DNA of 64,000 bases. Source: Pseudoscleropodium purum. Lineage: Eukaryota > Streptophyta > Bryopsida > Hypnales > Brachytheciaceae. The notes beneath the pieces are model-generated. The model was not told the DNA's origin. It saw only the letters and a list, made by a program, of their open reading frames with translations, and did not search any database. Position numbers and translations under genes: made by a program. Positions 11,801 through 24,867 of the stretch are shown here, piece after piece. Location: the NCBI GenBank assembly GCA_963969395.1, contig OZ017796.1, positions 44,940,243-45,004,242 on the forward strand, written 5' to 3'. Every line of letters starts with the position of its first letter. Within the stretch, counting starts at the first letter, position 1.

Positions 11801-14800
11801 TCAAAGTTTGTTGAAATACAAGTCCTTCCCTAGTGTGAGTATTTGAATTTCAGCCCTTCCGCTTATAATGTCCCCTCGACGACCTCTCACTTTAGTGCCA
11901 CAAACCACCTTCCAATCACTTGTAGAACTTTTTCTCTTTTCCAAGTCATTGGAGAAGAAGCTATACCTGTTGGTAAAGTGTGGGAAATGCAAATGATTGT
12001 GGTCCCAAGGGAAGTAGTCTAGAGAAGTTTCCTACTGTGAATCCATATTTGTCACGGATAACTTTAGCATTCATTGTCCCCAATTTTTCTTCCACCCATG
12101 AACAGACTAATACAACACAGTAGTGACTACAATAGTCTAATTCAAGGATCTCTTCAATCCATTCCACATATTATGTGTTTTGCCACTCTTCCATTCCATG
12201 TGACAACTTGCATGTACCATGATGCCACATAGAGGTTGCAATGCCACTGTTACAAGAATTTTTTTCCTCCTCAGCATTCTTCACCTGCAAATGCATCCAA
12301 GGGCATACATGGCTCTATACGATGATGCTATTTATTTAGGTAACTTAGAAGCCTGAATGATATTATTGGAGAGGTTTTGTAGTCCTCTAGTGTCATTATG
12401 CACTTCCTCACATAGCTATTCAGAAAATTTAGGAAGTATTACACAATTGCTTGGGTAATGTATTTGACTACGTTGACCATATTGTCTCACGTACTCTTCG
12501 CCGAATTCATATCGAGCAACACTCCTCTCATTGCATGCAATGTCATAATCCCTACATTAAAGGTAGAAACAACTTGAAAACATGATTTGCATTGTTCATA
12601 AATACAATGACAAGCATGTGACTTTCATATCACTTTCTTGGGTGTATTGTTTGTTGGAAGGCTAAAACTCCTTGAACCCCCCAAAAAACAACGCTCATAG
12701 TTTCCATTGCTTGAAGTCCATGGAATTTGCCAAGACAAAATCATGTATCCACTCTATGAAGTTGTCAGACATAGGTCAGGGCTGGCCACTTCCTTGAAGT
12801 ACCTTGTTGTTCATTCGTTGCTCTTCTTTATTGTCCCAAACGTGACAAGCAATTCCCTAAAAATGTTGCAAGTACTCTGTACAGTAATCCAAAGTCTTTG
12901 ACATTGCATAACCCTTTGCCATACTTGCTTTTGGTTGCACATACGTTTGTACATAATCCTTTGAATTTTTCATGAATGCTCATTAGTTCCTACTTCCAAC
13001 AACTTCAAGAACGTGAATGGTGCCTGAAGAGTCATCACAACATTCTAATGACTACATGTTGTGTTGGCAATGAAGTGCAGTAGTGCACAATGTCTTCTTA
13101 TCCTTATCAACATATAACAATCAATTAAGGTGAAATGTGCTAACTGTCTAGTAAGGAAGTTCGTTAAGTGCACTATATTACTTCACTCTATGGACATGTA
13201 CAGGGTCTGACCATCTGAGTTTGCTCCCTTTTTTTTGCCACGAGCAATATATGTTTCCTACTCTAGACCACATTCTTTTGTTTGTTCATCAATCATCCTA
13301 GCTGGTTTACATTTCCACTCTTCTTTTCCATCAAAGTCAAGATTCCTACGGTAGGGATGCATCCTTGTCCACCTACAATTTTCCTTCTTGTTTTTTCTTG
13401 AACATTGACTTTATTTCCGAACGTTGCAGCTTATGCTATAGTATGTGGCCTACAAAGAGTGCAACCTTTGTATCCATATGTGTATAGTCCTGATATGAGA
13501 TCATATCACCATATGCAAGGTATTCACTAATAGTCCACATCAATATACCATGTAGTATGAACCAACGTCTCTTGAGTGGTTTAGAAAAGTCTTGTAAGTG
13601 AATTCCTACCAAATACTATAATTCTTCTAGTATTGGCCTAATGAAGACATCGATGTTCTCATTCGTGGATGACATCTTGCCGAAAATCAAAACGCTCAAT
13701 TGAATAAAGAATTTTTTGGTGACCAAGTAAGCAAAATGGGCCACATCGAATGACTTGTACTATTGTGTGCAAAAGGATTGACACCATCAAGATCCATTCC
13801 AAACCTTAGATTTCTAACTTCTTCTCTAAAAGAAGGATCCATGTTCGAATCTATGTGCTTCCATGTCAGATTGTTTGCAACAGATTTCATCACCTCTTTG
13901 TCTGTATTTGCATGCTCATAGTGGAATTTCAATAACTTAGCTATTGCTAGGCAACAAAATATGCATTGCAAACGTGGAATTAGAGGGAAGTGACGTATAA
14001 CTCTTGTTGGGATGACTTCAGTACCAAATACAAATCTCGACTTTCCACATTTTGAATTTGGACACACCTTCAAATTCTTGTGCTCCCCATGATAAAGTAC
14101 ACAACCATTTGGACAAGCGTGAGTGATGTTGTAATTCAAACCTAGTTTCCTTATCAACTTCTTTGCATTGTAGTGGCTGCTTGGAAGCATGTTTGATGCA
14201 GGTAATAAAATTGTTGACAAATACTTGAAGAGCTCATCCATATAAGCATTGCTAACGCCATATATAACTCCTATATTCATCAACACTATTGTAGCAAATA
14301 AGACACTCACTTTGATACTTAGGTATAGAGGCCGTATTGCTTGCTTATAGAATTCATCAATTGCCTCTACTTCATTGGAAAGTATGTCAGCATCCTCTTT
14401 CACATTAGGTTCATGTATAGTATCTTCTCTTATATGATCACCTTCATCAAAAGCATCAAACTATTGTCTCTGTATGTCGTGGTATGGATCAACATGCTCA
14501 ACATACTTTGTTCGGATGTCTTCATCATCAAAGACGTTCCTTGTTGACATGGTTTCTCCAACAGCATAAACCCATATGTCTTCTTTTTGATAATCCCCTT
14601 TTAGGTCACCTCCTAACATGGAGTGCATTAAAAACAAATCTCTCTTATTCACACATAAGTGCTCCCATATTGCAGTAATGTTGTATCTACGGCCTCCATG
14701 ATACTTCTACAAGGACAACGATAGGAGCCGGAATTTTGTTCTTTCGCTATCTTAAGCTCTGTTTCAAAGATGAGGTCATCCTTCGGAATATGTATGCTAC

Positions 14801-14876
14801 AAATTGTTGACATTGCAATTGTTTTTAGTTGTTTTTTTGTAGTACTTTGACAAAACACTCCACAAAAAGTAGTCAA
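11801..14876 (-). pseudogene. decayed CACTA (En/Spm) transposase, TnpD/Tnp2 type
   Basis: Relics of four domains occur in the canonical plant CACTA order on the minus strand. First is a transposase-associated domain (14876 to about 14461, with CPCR and DLFLMHSMLGGD). Next is the Tnp2/Transposase_21 region (open frame 14403-13696 with HACPNGCVLYHGEHKNLKVC, FREEVRNLRFGMDLDGVNPF and HSMWPILLTWSP), which continues decayed to about 13380 with SSTNENIDVFIRPILEEL and LMWTISEYLAYGDM. A DUF4218-like part lies near 12930-12700 (FIEWIHDFV). Last is DUF4216 (12167-11801, with EILELDYCSHYCVVL and SDWKVV). Stops and frame changes lie between and inside the segments, so no full protein can be made. Known elements of this type excise and insert DNA flanked by CACTA termini and 3-bp duplications. 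Confidence 0.85.
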
Positions 14877-15960
14877 TAATTGTCTTCAAATTTTGCATTA
14901 CAAGCGTGAGATTGCTTCAAAGACAAAGTAAACATGAACTTCTAGTTTTGAAGGCATACAACGCCGCCATCGCCTACCATGACTCCAAAGGTAGCACCTA
15001 ATGTTCAATGTTGTCCTTCTATGTTGGAGACATCATTCCAAAATGTATGCAATTCCTTTCTTTAATGCATTTCAAACACATATGTTAGCTGAAGCAAACA
15101 CAAAACAGAGGCAAACGTATTGACCGTCTTCTTGAATGGTCATATAAAATACATTAGATGTAACTTCTACATGGTCTTCATATTCCTTAGACATTGTAAT
15201 CTAAATATGCAAGGCCATTCATAGACAAGGTCAGAATGCTTCAATTTTTTATTTTGAAAGTGACTATCAATATTTACATAGAACATTTTCAATTACTACT
15301 TCTCACTGCTAATAGATGTTACTGACAAGCACGCTACATAGTTACATTTGCCAAATTTGCTAATTCTGTTTTGGAGAATTCTTTTCTAAAGAACAAGAGA
15401 AGGATCTAGCATTATTGCTACACAACCTGTAGCAATCCTTTTTTTCTCCAAAAACACAAATATTAGATAGCATCACATAAAAATATGCCTTTCAACATGT
15501 GATATGGCATCCACATGCACAAGTGCTCAACATGCGTGGTTCCTACTATTATCGCTACACCCCTTTTAGTGGATGTGCATGACAATGGCATATAAGTCAC
15601 TATTGCTGGCGTTTTGCAACCACCTGCTCTAAATGACCTTCTACACTTTGAGGCTGTTTCAACTAGACAGGCCTCTAAAACGATGCCTTTGAAATTGTCT
15701 TCCTCACATTAACAAAAGGTTTGACCTCTTTGCTCCTATCGTCCATTTCCTTGTCCTCATTCTTATCCATTGTTTCTTGCAAGATTTTACAATAGTCTAT
15801 GGAAGCCCTAAATTCCTGTAGAGATGCTTCCACTATGGATTTGTAGCTCACTTTTTATTTCCGAGCAACCTTTCTTGCTAGAAAGACTATAGATGACTAG
15901 TACTTATTGAACAATGGGAACTTTGTCTTCAACAAAAAAAATTGTAGTCATTTGATTAGA
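14877..15960. other. spacer upstream of the CACTA transposase relic
   Basis: No open frame or family resemblance is seen. It presumably includes decayed 5' sequence of the same CACTA element. Confidence 0.35.
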
Positions 15961-15968
15961 CTTCACTA

Positions 15969-16283
15969 CAGGGTTGACAAATCAGTACGTCCGCCCCAAA
16001 ATAGTGTCTGTAACCTGGACGTCCGGATGTCCATCCTCATGGACGCCAGCGGACGCAGCATCCCTCCCGCCGTCGGAAGGCGGACGGACAGAGAGGACAA
16101 CCCGAGGCGGACGCCCAGATCGTGCGGACCACATCAGTCCGCGTGTTGATCGGACGGGTATCGGGGCAGACGGGGCGGTCCCGGCGGACACTGTGTCCGC
16201 CGGGACTGCGAATGTCAGCGGACGCTGCGGACATAGCGTCCGCGTCCGGACGTCCCGGACGTCCGATCGTCCTGTCAACCCTA
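15969..16283. mobile_element. GC-rich hAT-type MITE, copy 1
   Basis: The 315-bp element ends in CAGGGTTGAC at the left and GTCAACCCTA at the right. It is flanked by a perfect 8-bp direct duplication CTTCACTA (15961-15968 and 16284-16291). The 8-bp duplication and the (C/T)AGGG terminus are the signature of hAT-superfamily transposition. The interior is extremely GC-rich (repeated GTCCGGACG and GCGGACG motifs) in AT-rich surroundings and encodes no transposase. Open frames on both strands are compositional artefacts. A second copy lies at 24868-25205. Confidence 0.93.
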
Positions 16284-16291
16284 CTTCACTA

Positions 16292-19200
16292 TGGGTAAGT
16301 CCCCACTCTTTGGAACTTTGTGACATATCTTCCTCTACTTTCTTCCTTTTGTAGAGGTAGTATTAGATGACATGCTTTTTTTTGTCTTCCATGTCGAAAA
16401 TTACCTTCTCTTCCATGAAAATAACTTGAACATCCACTTGAAGAGGATGCTAACACTACATTTTTGCCTGACATGTAGTACTTGTGTTATTTGATGAAAA
16501 AATGCACTTCTATCTTTTATATTTAAGGCCAATTCAAGTAGGTTGTATATATAAGACAAATGACAACATACTTTGACATGCCTAAACCCTAAACCCTATA
16601 CAGAGCTTCCTCAACAAAATATGTAAGTACACCTTTGGAAAACCATTTTTTAAAACACACCCTTCATATAGTGAGGCTACTAGATACTACTTCTTCAATT
16701 AGAAACGAAGTTCCCGCATTTGACATCCACAAATAGTGCGTTAAAAAGCTTACTTATATTGTTTTAATATTCTTCCTCTATTATACATGAGAAGTTTTCT
16801 GTAATAATTGAAAACTTGAAGTCCATGACGACGACTGAATGGCATTACAAGATTCCTTGCAATGGTGGTTAAAAAAATATCTAGAAGGACATGTTCACTG
16901 AGCATTTAAGATTGCAAACATGATGCTCATGTGTATGTTGACAAGCACTCTTTCTCTCAATCTTAGCACAGGTCAATGTTGTTGTATAATTCCACTGCAC
17001 TATTAGCTTGCCACTTCTGTTGCATTACAGTGTAGTATCATACTCCTAGAACGTCCTTCATTGTATAAAGCATATACGATGTGTTCCTGTTTTTTTCATG
17101 CATATGAAGCATATTCACAATGCTTTGAAGAATTGCCATTTTACATTTTATTTACAATGCTTCTCCTATTTGCTTTTCATTTCTATGACTCTTCTTGCTA
17201 TGAATTTCTTTGACCTAAGGGCTCCCATTGTCAAGCTCATACCCTCTAAGATACTTTTCTTTGTTTTTTCCATTTCTAAACTGCTACTACACTTCCCATG
17301 ATAAAGAAAACATGTTTGAGATGACCTATTGCACTCAAAATATATAGTCATGGTAATGTCATTTGCATTCATCAAAACTAGTGTACCCAATTTCATATTC
17401 TATGATGCTAATTGACAGAACAATACAATCTTGATCTGATGACATACAATAGTCATAATACTCTACTATCATTGACGTATTCCAGTTGTATACTTAAATG
17501 CTTGAAGAACTATACCTACTTCTGGACCATAGTCTCTTGAAATTCTTTGACGAGCACTATATTACTGTATAGTACGCTAAAGGATTTTCTTCTTGGACAT
17601 TCTCCTTTGAGTTTCTCATTAAAAAAGCATTTGCACGTAGTCTTAAGTGCTTCTTCAATTTCCTTTCTATTCTATTCTTTTTTTTTCTACCCTTCTTATT
17701 TAGAACATTGCATAACTGTTAAAGTCACCGTACAAGCATGTGCATCTTCCATGCCCTTCTATGATTCCTTATTTTGCTTTTAGACAATGAGACCATGACT
17801 TTGAAACTAAAGACTGCGAAGAACTCTTCTTTGTCCACACTCTAATATTTGCTGCCATTTTCTTTCATCTTGCATAGACTAATCTTGAAGACTTCTCACT
17901 AGTACAGTATGGACTTAAACTACCTCTACTATAGTTGGCATGAGCTCTACAACTACTTTTCATCTAAAGACTATTTTCTTATTTGTGAAAGGAAACTTAA
18001 TACATCATAAATGCAGACTAGTGCACGAGGAACACTTTTACAGAACATGCCACCTGCCCACCTCTCGTCCATCATATGTGCTCAAACACTGTTTGAAGTA
18101 CTTGCATTCATTGGCTAAGTGTCCCCACTAGAAATGAACTTTTTGCACTATTTTATAGTTCTGTGGAAGACACATGCTACCAACATTGTGACAATCTCAA
18201 TTTCTTCCCTTTGTACACTATTTTCTTCAGAGTTTTAGACAACCTCTGCAAGAATGAAATCTAGTAGGGCTTCGTTGACATAGCTATGAAAGAAACCTTG
18301 CAGCCAATTGTCTACATGGCACTTCTAGAAGCTTGTGAACACATTCAGCCACTTGAATGGCTTGCACACGTAGCAAACCTACCTGACATTGCAATGATTA
18401 CTATAGATTGGGCAATGAATGAAGAGAGATTTGTAAGTGCTCTTGTCATTATCATTTCCATGCATGCTATCGTGTAAGCCGTTTGAAATAGACAATTCAT
18501 TAATGCAATTCTACTACATAGATGGAAACAAAACTTCATATGAAAAGGAAAGAGATGAGAGGAAGAAGGCTTTGCATGATGCAATAGAACAGACATTGCT
18601 TGTTGTAAGGTTTGATGAAGCCACTTTGCTTTGTTATGCTTTTTTGGGGGAGAGAAAATGTCAAGTAATACATAAAGATAGTCCCAGCAAGACAACGCAT
18701 TGCCAACAACAACTAGCAACTTCGAGTGCCTTTGTTTTGAGATGAATGTCGCGACGTTTATACAAAGCAGAACAAAAGTATGTACTTGCTAGTAGTGAGC
18801 AATCAACACAAACCCAAGTGTGTTAATGTAATTGGTAGTCTAGTGTTTCACCTATTACATGAAGGTCCTATTTTTTGGTGTCAATTGTCCTCCCTCGAAA
18901 GCAGTGTTTACTTCAATGATGGTTACTGTGCAAACTCACTAGCTTGCTATAGTTGTAGACCAAGTCTACATGTGTTTTCCTTAGAAGAACTTATGCAACT
19001 ACACCTCAACTCTTTTAAACACTTCATCACATTTTCCAATTCCACATTGTCATTACTTTAAGGTTTTAGTGTGGCTGTCCAAGGTTGTAGACAATTAAAA
19101 CTATTTTTCCATGCCTACCGGTAGTAGTGACAACTTTTTGTGTCACATTCAATGCTTGTTGAGGCATACTACAAAGGATGTTCAATTGCATTACAAGATA

Positions 19201-20100
19201 GAGAAAACCATAGAATCAGCTTTGATATAGTCTTTGTTTTCATTTCTGTCATTTTCACTTCTACTTGTGTCTATGTTACATTGTACATTGCAGAACACTT
19301 CCTGTAGACAAAACTTCTAAGAAATGAGCGAAAGTAGTAAATAGCGTAGTAGTTTCTGTTTGAGGAGAAACATTTCTACGACACAGTTGCCTTCTCATTC
19401 AAAGCAATTGCTATCGTGGATATTTTTCAAAGTACTTTTCCAAAATTCCATATTTTCCATGACAATGTGTGACTTAAAGTGTTCATAAAGAACCCTTTGG
19501 AAGAAAGGTTTGTCCTCTACTTGTTTTTATAGTTGTATTTTAAGGGAATGATACAAGATTGTATGAAATTGTAACATGCTTAGCATAATTACTAGTTGTA
19601 GACTACCTTCAGTCCCTTGTGACTACTTCCATTTCTTTAGCTTATATTGATTGGCAAATGCTTAAGTGTAAGTACTATTAGTCGTAGTACTAACATTCTC
19701 AAACTGTTCAAAAAAAGCTTGTAAGCATTCTATAGTGTCGTTGTACACATGGCTATTGAGCTTGTTCAATATATTGGTTTGCATAGAGACAAAGGTTTTA
19801 GACTTCTAATAAACTGTATACTATTGTTTCATGTTGTCCAACAAAGTTTGCCAAAATGTCATCAAAGCAAATGTTCTACAATTTTGAGTACCTCAATATA
19901 AGACTTGTCCCTTGCGCTTTTTCTTGTCCATTTAGAAGTTGTTGTAGAGGTCAATGCTTTAGAAATTGCCTTATAATACGAATGTTTTGTGCTTCTATTC
20001 TATGTTCTTGCTCATCATACTTGGTAGATTTTTGCCCTAACAAAGTGAAAACTTCTATGAATTTGGATGCAAGTTCAAGAGAGCCTTAGTTCGTGGCCTA
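16292..20100. other. gene-free repeat-derived spacer
   Basis: Only short unrelated open frames are present. The sequence is rich in short words such as CTACTA, CTTCTA and ACTTG and shows no domain I recognise. It may be part of a large old DNA transposon. A telomere-like motif at 16581-16600 is listed separately. Confidence 0.4.
16581..16600. repeat. interstitial telomere-like repeat (CCCTAAA)
   Basis: CCTAAACCCTAAACCCTATA holds about two and a half plant-type CCCTAAA units. In plants this is either a telo-box regulatory motif or a remnant of telomere repair. No gene lies beside it here. Confidence 0.75.
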
Positions 20101-21819
20101 AAAAAAAAGAGCACGAACCTTAAGAAAGGTATGAAGAAACGCAAGATACCATCACAACAGTTGATAGAAAATTCTGTGGATGTTGTATTAAAGGTAGTGG
20201 ATGATGACGGTGAAGCATCATCTCCAAGCAATCATGACATCACTAATCTATACACTACAACATCACAATAGGAATGTCCTAATACTTTCAAAGAAGATGG
20301 CCATGGCATGTGACCAATTCAACGTATAGAAGAAAGGGCACTGGCTATGCAACCCGGTGAAGAGAGTTACTATTGGGAAGATCTGATGAGGAAACACTTG
20401 CCAAATGGACACATGACATGCGTGCTCTATATGGCCAAACATCAATGGCCTCATATGGCGGTCACATTCAAAGACCGTGGTACCCAATTTCTTACGAAGG
20501 TGGCAAAGAGTATGAAGGACGTGCTAAGGTATATAACACTAGCCTAGGAAAACCATATAATGGACACTTGCACGTCAATGAACAAAGAAGTATGTGACCT
20601 TCCTCATGTCATTCCATTGAACTAGAGTATGTTATTGAAATTCAATTGTACATAGTCCTACATGTATTGACATTGCATTGGAGGTCACGTTCTTGGAACA
20701 TGTAGTGCAAAAATTTATACATAACTTATTCCGTCTGCACTTAAAGAAAAGGTGAAGGCCAATTGAGAATGTGAAAGACCACAACAAAGCGGCCAACATG
20801 GGTGATTGGACTATTTAATAGCATTATATAGAAGCCATTTACATGTGTTCAGTTATAGACTATGCATACTAGTTGTCATGAGGCATTAGATTACAATATG
20901 ACTTACAATTTAGATGTACAATGAACTTGTTTGCATCAACAATGTTAGTGCTTTTAGAAAAATGAATGAATGGTAGGTCCAATATTTCCATGTTCAAAGA
21001 AACATATGCAAGCATATCCATATGACCAAGAAATTATTGGTGTGGGAAACATGTACAATATTGTACTATTGCTAACAGATAATGATTAATTGCAAATCCA
21101 TATTACGATGGCACTTAGAGGGACTTCGGTATTCGTGGTAGATTGGTAGGCCATTTGAGGAAGAACAACGATACAAGCAACAGAGGTATGCAATGTATGC
21201 TAGGACATTGGTTGAATGTTATGTACCACAAGTGTAGCCATCTCGAGGAGGACCTCTTATCAACACCACCTACCAAGGTACAAGTCCCCCTCATGCGATG
21301 TTTGTTGTCATCAACAATGAAACGAAGCCACAAAGTGCACCAAAGACACCTTTGCTATTAGACAAGCATGGAATGCCAACACAGCAAATGGACACTTTCT
21401 TGCACAGGGACATAATCACTTTTGTTAAGGATGTGGATCCCACTGTAGGAATGGGCAAACAAAAGAAACAAGAGAGAGACTCCGTGAATGTATACTACAG
21501 GACTACGAAATATATGGAGAGTCTTCAAAACACTATAAGAAATGATTGTTTTATAACTACAAAATATTGCTGCAGTAAGTCACAAAATCAAAAAATGTGA
21601 CTCAAGCAAAAATCTCTACAAATGGTCGTGATATGACTGGGCTGGGTCATTCATGAGTCATTCACTTTTAGTCATATGATTGGTGAGTCATATTTGCAAT
21701 CATATAGATTTGGGAGTATAATAAACCATTTTTAGACGTATTTTGCCAACATGGCGTATATGTTGACTATCCTTGGAGGCTTGACTTTTTCATGAGCTAT
21801 TTGAGCAAAATAAAAAAAT

Positions 21820-21975
21820 CCTATGTGGAATATGACTTACCATAGTCATATTTTGGTTGATGTAGAATATGATTGTAGTGAGTTATATTTTGAGTCATAT
21901 TTTAAGTGATTTGGAATATGATTGTAGTGAGTCATATTTTGGTTGATGTAGTATATGACTATAGTGAGTCATTTT
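21820..21975. repeat. imperfect tandem subterminal repeats
   Basis: Units of the form 'gaatatgattgtagtgagtcatattttg' and 'gttgatgta' recur roughly every 40-65 bp. They are the densest part of the left subterminal array of the CACTA element. Confidence 0.7.
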
Positions 21976-21999
21976 TTTGTTCAAGTTAGTACTAAAAGA

Positions 22000-22560
22000 T
22001 AGTAAGAAGTAAAAGCTAAGATATAACAAGAGGCAACAAAAACTAAAACTAATAAGAAGCAAGAATAAAACAAGTTAATATGCAATAAAAGATAATAAGA
22101 GGCAAGAAATAACAAACAATAGGAAATAATGTCTAAAAGACAATAATTAAGCAAGAGTTAAGATTTAACTTGAGGCAACAATCTTGAAACAACCTTGAAG
22201 TAACAATTTTGAAACAATAATTAAGAGACAACAACTAAAGAACAATAACAAACTAGCAACAACTTTGAAGCAACAACAAACTAACAACAACTAAGAAACA
22301 TCAACAAACCAACAACATCTAAAAATTAAAAATTAAAAAACAACAACAAAGAAGCAACAACTAACTAACAACAACAAACTAACATCAATTAAGAACAACA
22401 ACAAATTACTTAGCAACAACTATAAAGCAACAACTAACTAACATCAATAAATTAGCAACAACTACTAAGCAACAACTGAACAACAACTAAAATACAACAA
22501 CACAACAACTAAAACTTCAAAAAACAAAAAGAGGAAGAAAAACAAGAGTTAAAAAGCAAC
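22000..22560. repeat. AAC-rich low-complexity tract
   Basis: Hundreds of bases are dominated by CAACAACTA/AACAACAA words, almost free of G and strongly strand-asymmetric. It forms the interior of the CACTA element. Confidence 0.85.
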
Positions 22561-24867
22561 AAAAAACAAAGAAGATGAAGCAAATGAAGTAGTGGCTAGG
22601 ATTTCAAAACCCTAAAAAAATGGCACCTAGGGTTTTTAAATCCTAAAAAATGATGGCTAGGATTTTGCAATTTTGAGCAATAATTTATTTACATTTTTTT
22701 TAGGTTGCTCAAATTTTTAGGAAGTGCCCAAAAAAAAAACTTCAAAAAAATGTGAACATACAAAAATGTGACTATAGATTATAACTGCATATAGTCCCGA
22801 CTATGCAAAAATATGATTGACTAGTATTCTTGTAATACATTCTCTAAGAAATGTTTTGCCGTTCTCCATGCATGTATACTATACACCCATGAAGTACGAA
22901 GGCAAAATATGACTGGCAATCATATTTGTAGTCATGTTTTTTCCAAATGTTTTGGAATCAAAAATATAACTCTAAGCAGTTGCCAGTTATACTTAGTCAT
23001 ATTTTTGCAGCCATAAAATACTCAAATTCTAGTAGTGAAAATAAATGAGAAGTATTTGAAGAAGGACATAGGTGGAGCCCTCATAATGTTGAAGTATTCA
23101 TTGAACCAGAGCATTGACAAAGGACTTCCTAGACCTATAGATGTTTCAAATGTATACTGGAAGATAACGCAAGAGATCAGGAACACAAAAGAGGCAAAAG
23201 AGAAGTCGATGAAGATGGCTACAATAGCAAGAGGACAAGGATATAGAAATACAACAAAGAAATCAGTAGAGGCCTTTGTGCTTGTTGATCTGGTAAGTGA
23301 AGCTATTGTGTGGCATACAAATTTTTTTTGTTGGGTTTCTATCTTCTTCTTTTGACTATACTAAAACTGGGTTTTTGAGGGCATTTGGTGTATAGGCAAA
23401 GCATTTGAAATGTGAGCCATACCCTACTAAGATTCAATAGGCTGTGGATAAAGAATGGGCAAATATACAAGAAAAAATTGTAGAATAAAAAAGAAAATGG
23501 GCAATAGGAAAGGCTACAAATGCAATCGTGGTAACTGCTAAAGAAATAGAAAAGTGGTTACTGGTTCTTGAAGAGTTTGCAAGAAAATGGGAGCCTTAGT
23601 ATCTTCAATGGAAGACAATGACTTCATTGTTCAAAAAGGAAGATAGGTAGTACGTGAATAACTTAAATATAAATGGAGGTAATGACTTACCACTGCTAAA
23701 AAAACATTCTAATCGTCAAGTAGGAATGGAAGTAGAAGAGGAAAAGATAGTAAATGGCACTAATGACAAAGGTCCATTGACAAGTTGGAGTCCTCCGACA
23801 ATGATAAAACTGAATCCACAGGGACAAAAAGTGACTTGGAGGACGAAGGAGGCAATGAAGGCAAATCCCTTCCAACAAGTGTAGTAGAGGTTGATGATGA
23901 GCCTTTGAAAATGGTTTCACTAAAGGCTACAGTTCCTATGAAAGAAAGTATCAGTATATATAAGATGAGGGGAGTGTCAACTAGAGGGGTCAATACTTTG
24001 CAGTTGACATTGAAGCTAGCAGAAGGAGTGCATTACAAGGGCAACAAACCTCTACAACCTACAATACAGACAAAGGATTTAGGGGGCAAGGTAGAACACC
24101 AAAACTTTTATTTTAGTATTTTTCTTTGTGATGTAAAGAGCCCTGAGACTTTGCAGAAGTAACAAACATGTTTTTTCCATTGACGGGCCTCAGCTTTTGT
24201 ACTTTGTAATTCTCAAAGCATTGCAGATATGCATTATAATGTTAGTTTCTTCTATGGTCTCACATGCAATTTGTAATTTTTGTTTGCATTTGGAACTTTG
24301 TTAATACTAACTAGTGATTCTGTCATAGGAAGAGAAGGACAAAGAAGGACAATGGCACATAGACTATGTTCTAGTAGAGAAAGTAATGACTGGTGGGAAT
24401 GGAATAACAACATTGACAAAAACTAATTGTGGAAATGGCCATGTAGGACTCTCGAAGTGGCTACTTAAAAGAGAAAAACACAGAATGTAGAGAGGGAAAG
24501 CAACAAAAACTTGATTCTACCTCAATAGATGCACCTCACATCTTGGAGGAAGACTTGACACCCAATAAGGCCAAAAAGAAGGTAGATGGCCCATCCAAGA
24601 ATAATGTTAGGAAGGAAAAAAGTAGGAAGACTTCACAAGGTCAACTAAAGAAGAGGGGAAAGAAGGTATGGTATGAGGATAGACATATGTCACATTTTGG
24701 AAGAGAAAAAACGATGCACCAAAACACATTTATGATAGTGCATATTGTGACATTAGTAATGTATTTTAGTATTTGTAATAGTATTTTTTGACTAGTCATC
24801 GATGTAAGTGCGTGATTTTGTGTCATTGTTGTGCATTGCTAGTATGTATTACATTAGCATTTAGCAG

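Larger units (their letters stand above)
21531..23037. mobile_element. non-autonomous CACTA element, about 1.5 kb
   Basis: The left end is CACTATAAGAAATG and the right end, read inward, is CACTACTAGAATTTG. The next bases of both ends also align (TTTTAT...CT.CAAAA). Both termini abut runs of A (AAAA at 21527-21530 and from 23038), which allows the 3-bp AAA duplication typical of the superfamily. Both flanks inside the ends carry many copies of AGTCATA/TATGACT (for example 21640-21970 and 22745-23010), the kind of subterminal array that CACTA transposases bind. The centre is AAC-rich simple sequence (about 22000-22560) with no coding capacity. It sits inside the relic reading frame at 20101-24790. 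Confidence 0.85.
20101..24790 (+). pseudogene. decayed multi-exon reading frame of unknown identity
   Basis: A coherent plus-strand protein-like frame persists through scattered stops. A basic, lysine-rich start (about 20101-20540, KKSTNLKKGMKKRK...) is followed by a frame at about 21150-21530 (HAMFVVINNETKPQ..., RDIITFVKDVDP) that resumes after the inserted CACTA element at 23038-23294 (YLKKDIGGALIMLKYSLNQ). A donor CTG|GTAAGTG near 23294 and an acceptor TATAG ending at 23395 join it to KHLKCEPYPTKIQ...EEFARKWEP, with three TAG/TAA stops. An acidic serine-rich part (23785-24162) and a lysine-rich tail (24543-24700) follow. I recognise no family. It could be a second CACTA-type open reading frame or a captured host gene. 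Confidence 0.5.

Noticed and set aside
15907..16354. Overlapping long open frames on both strands rich in Arg, Ser, Thr and Asp
   Set aside because: They lie inside the GC-rich hAT MITE; high GC removes stop codons and the frames cross the element boundaries.
22600..22700. Telomere-like CCCTAAAA and TAGGGTTTTT words
   Set aside because: Single isolated units in the A-rich CACTA interior, not a tandem telomeric array.
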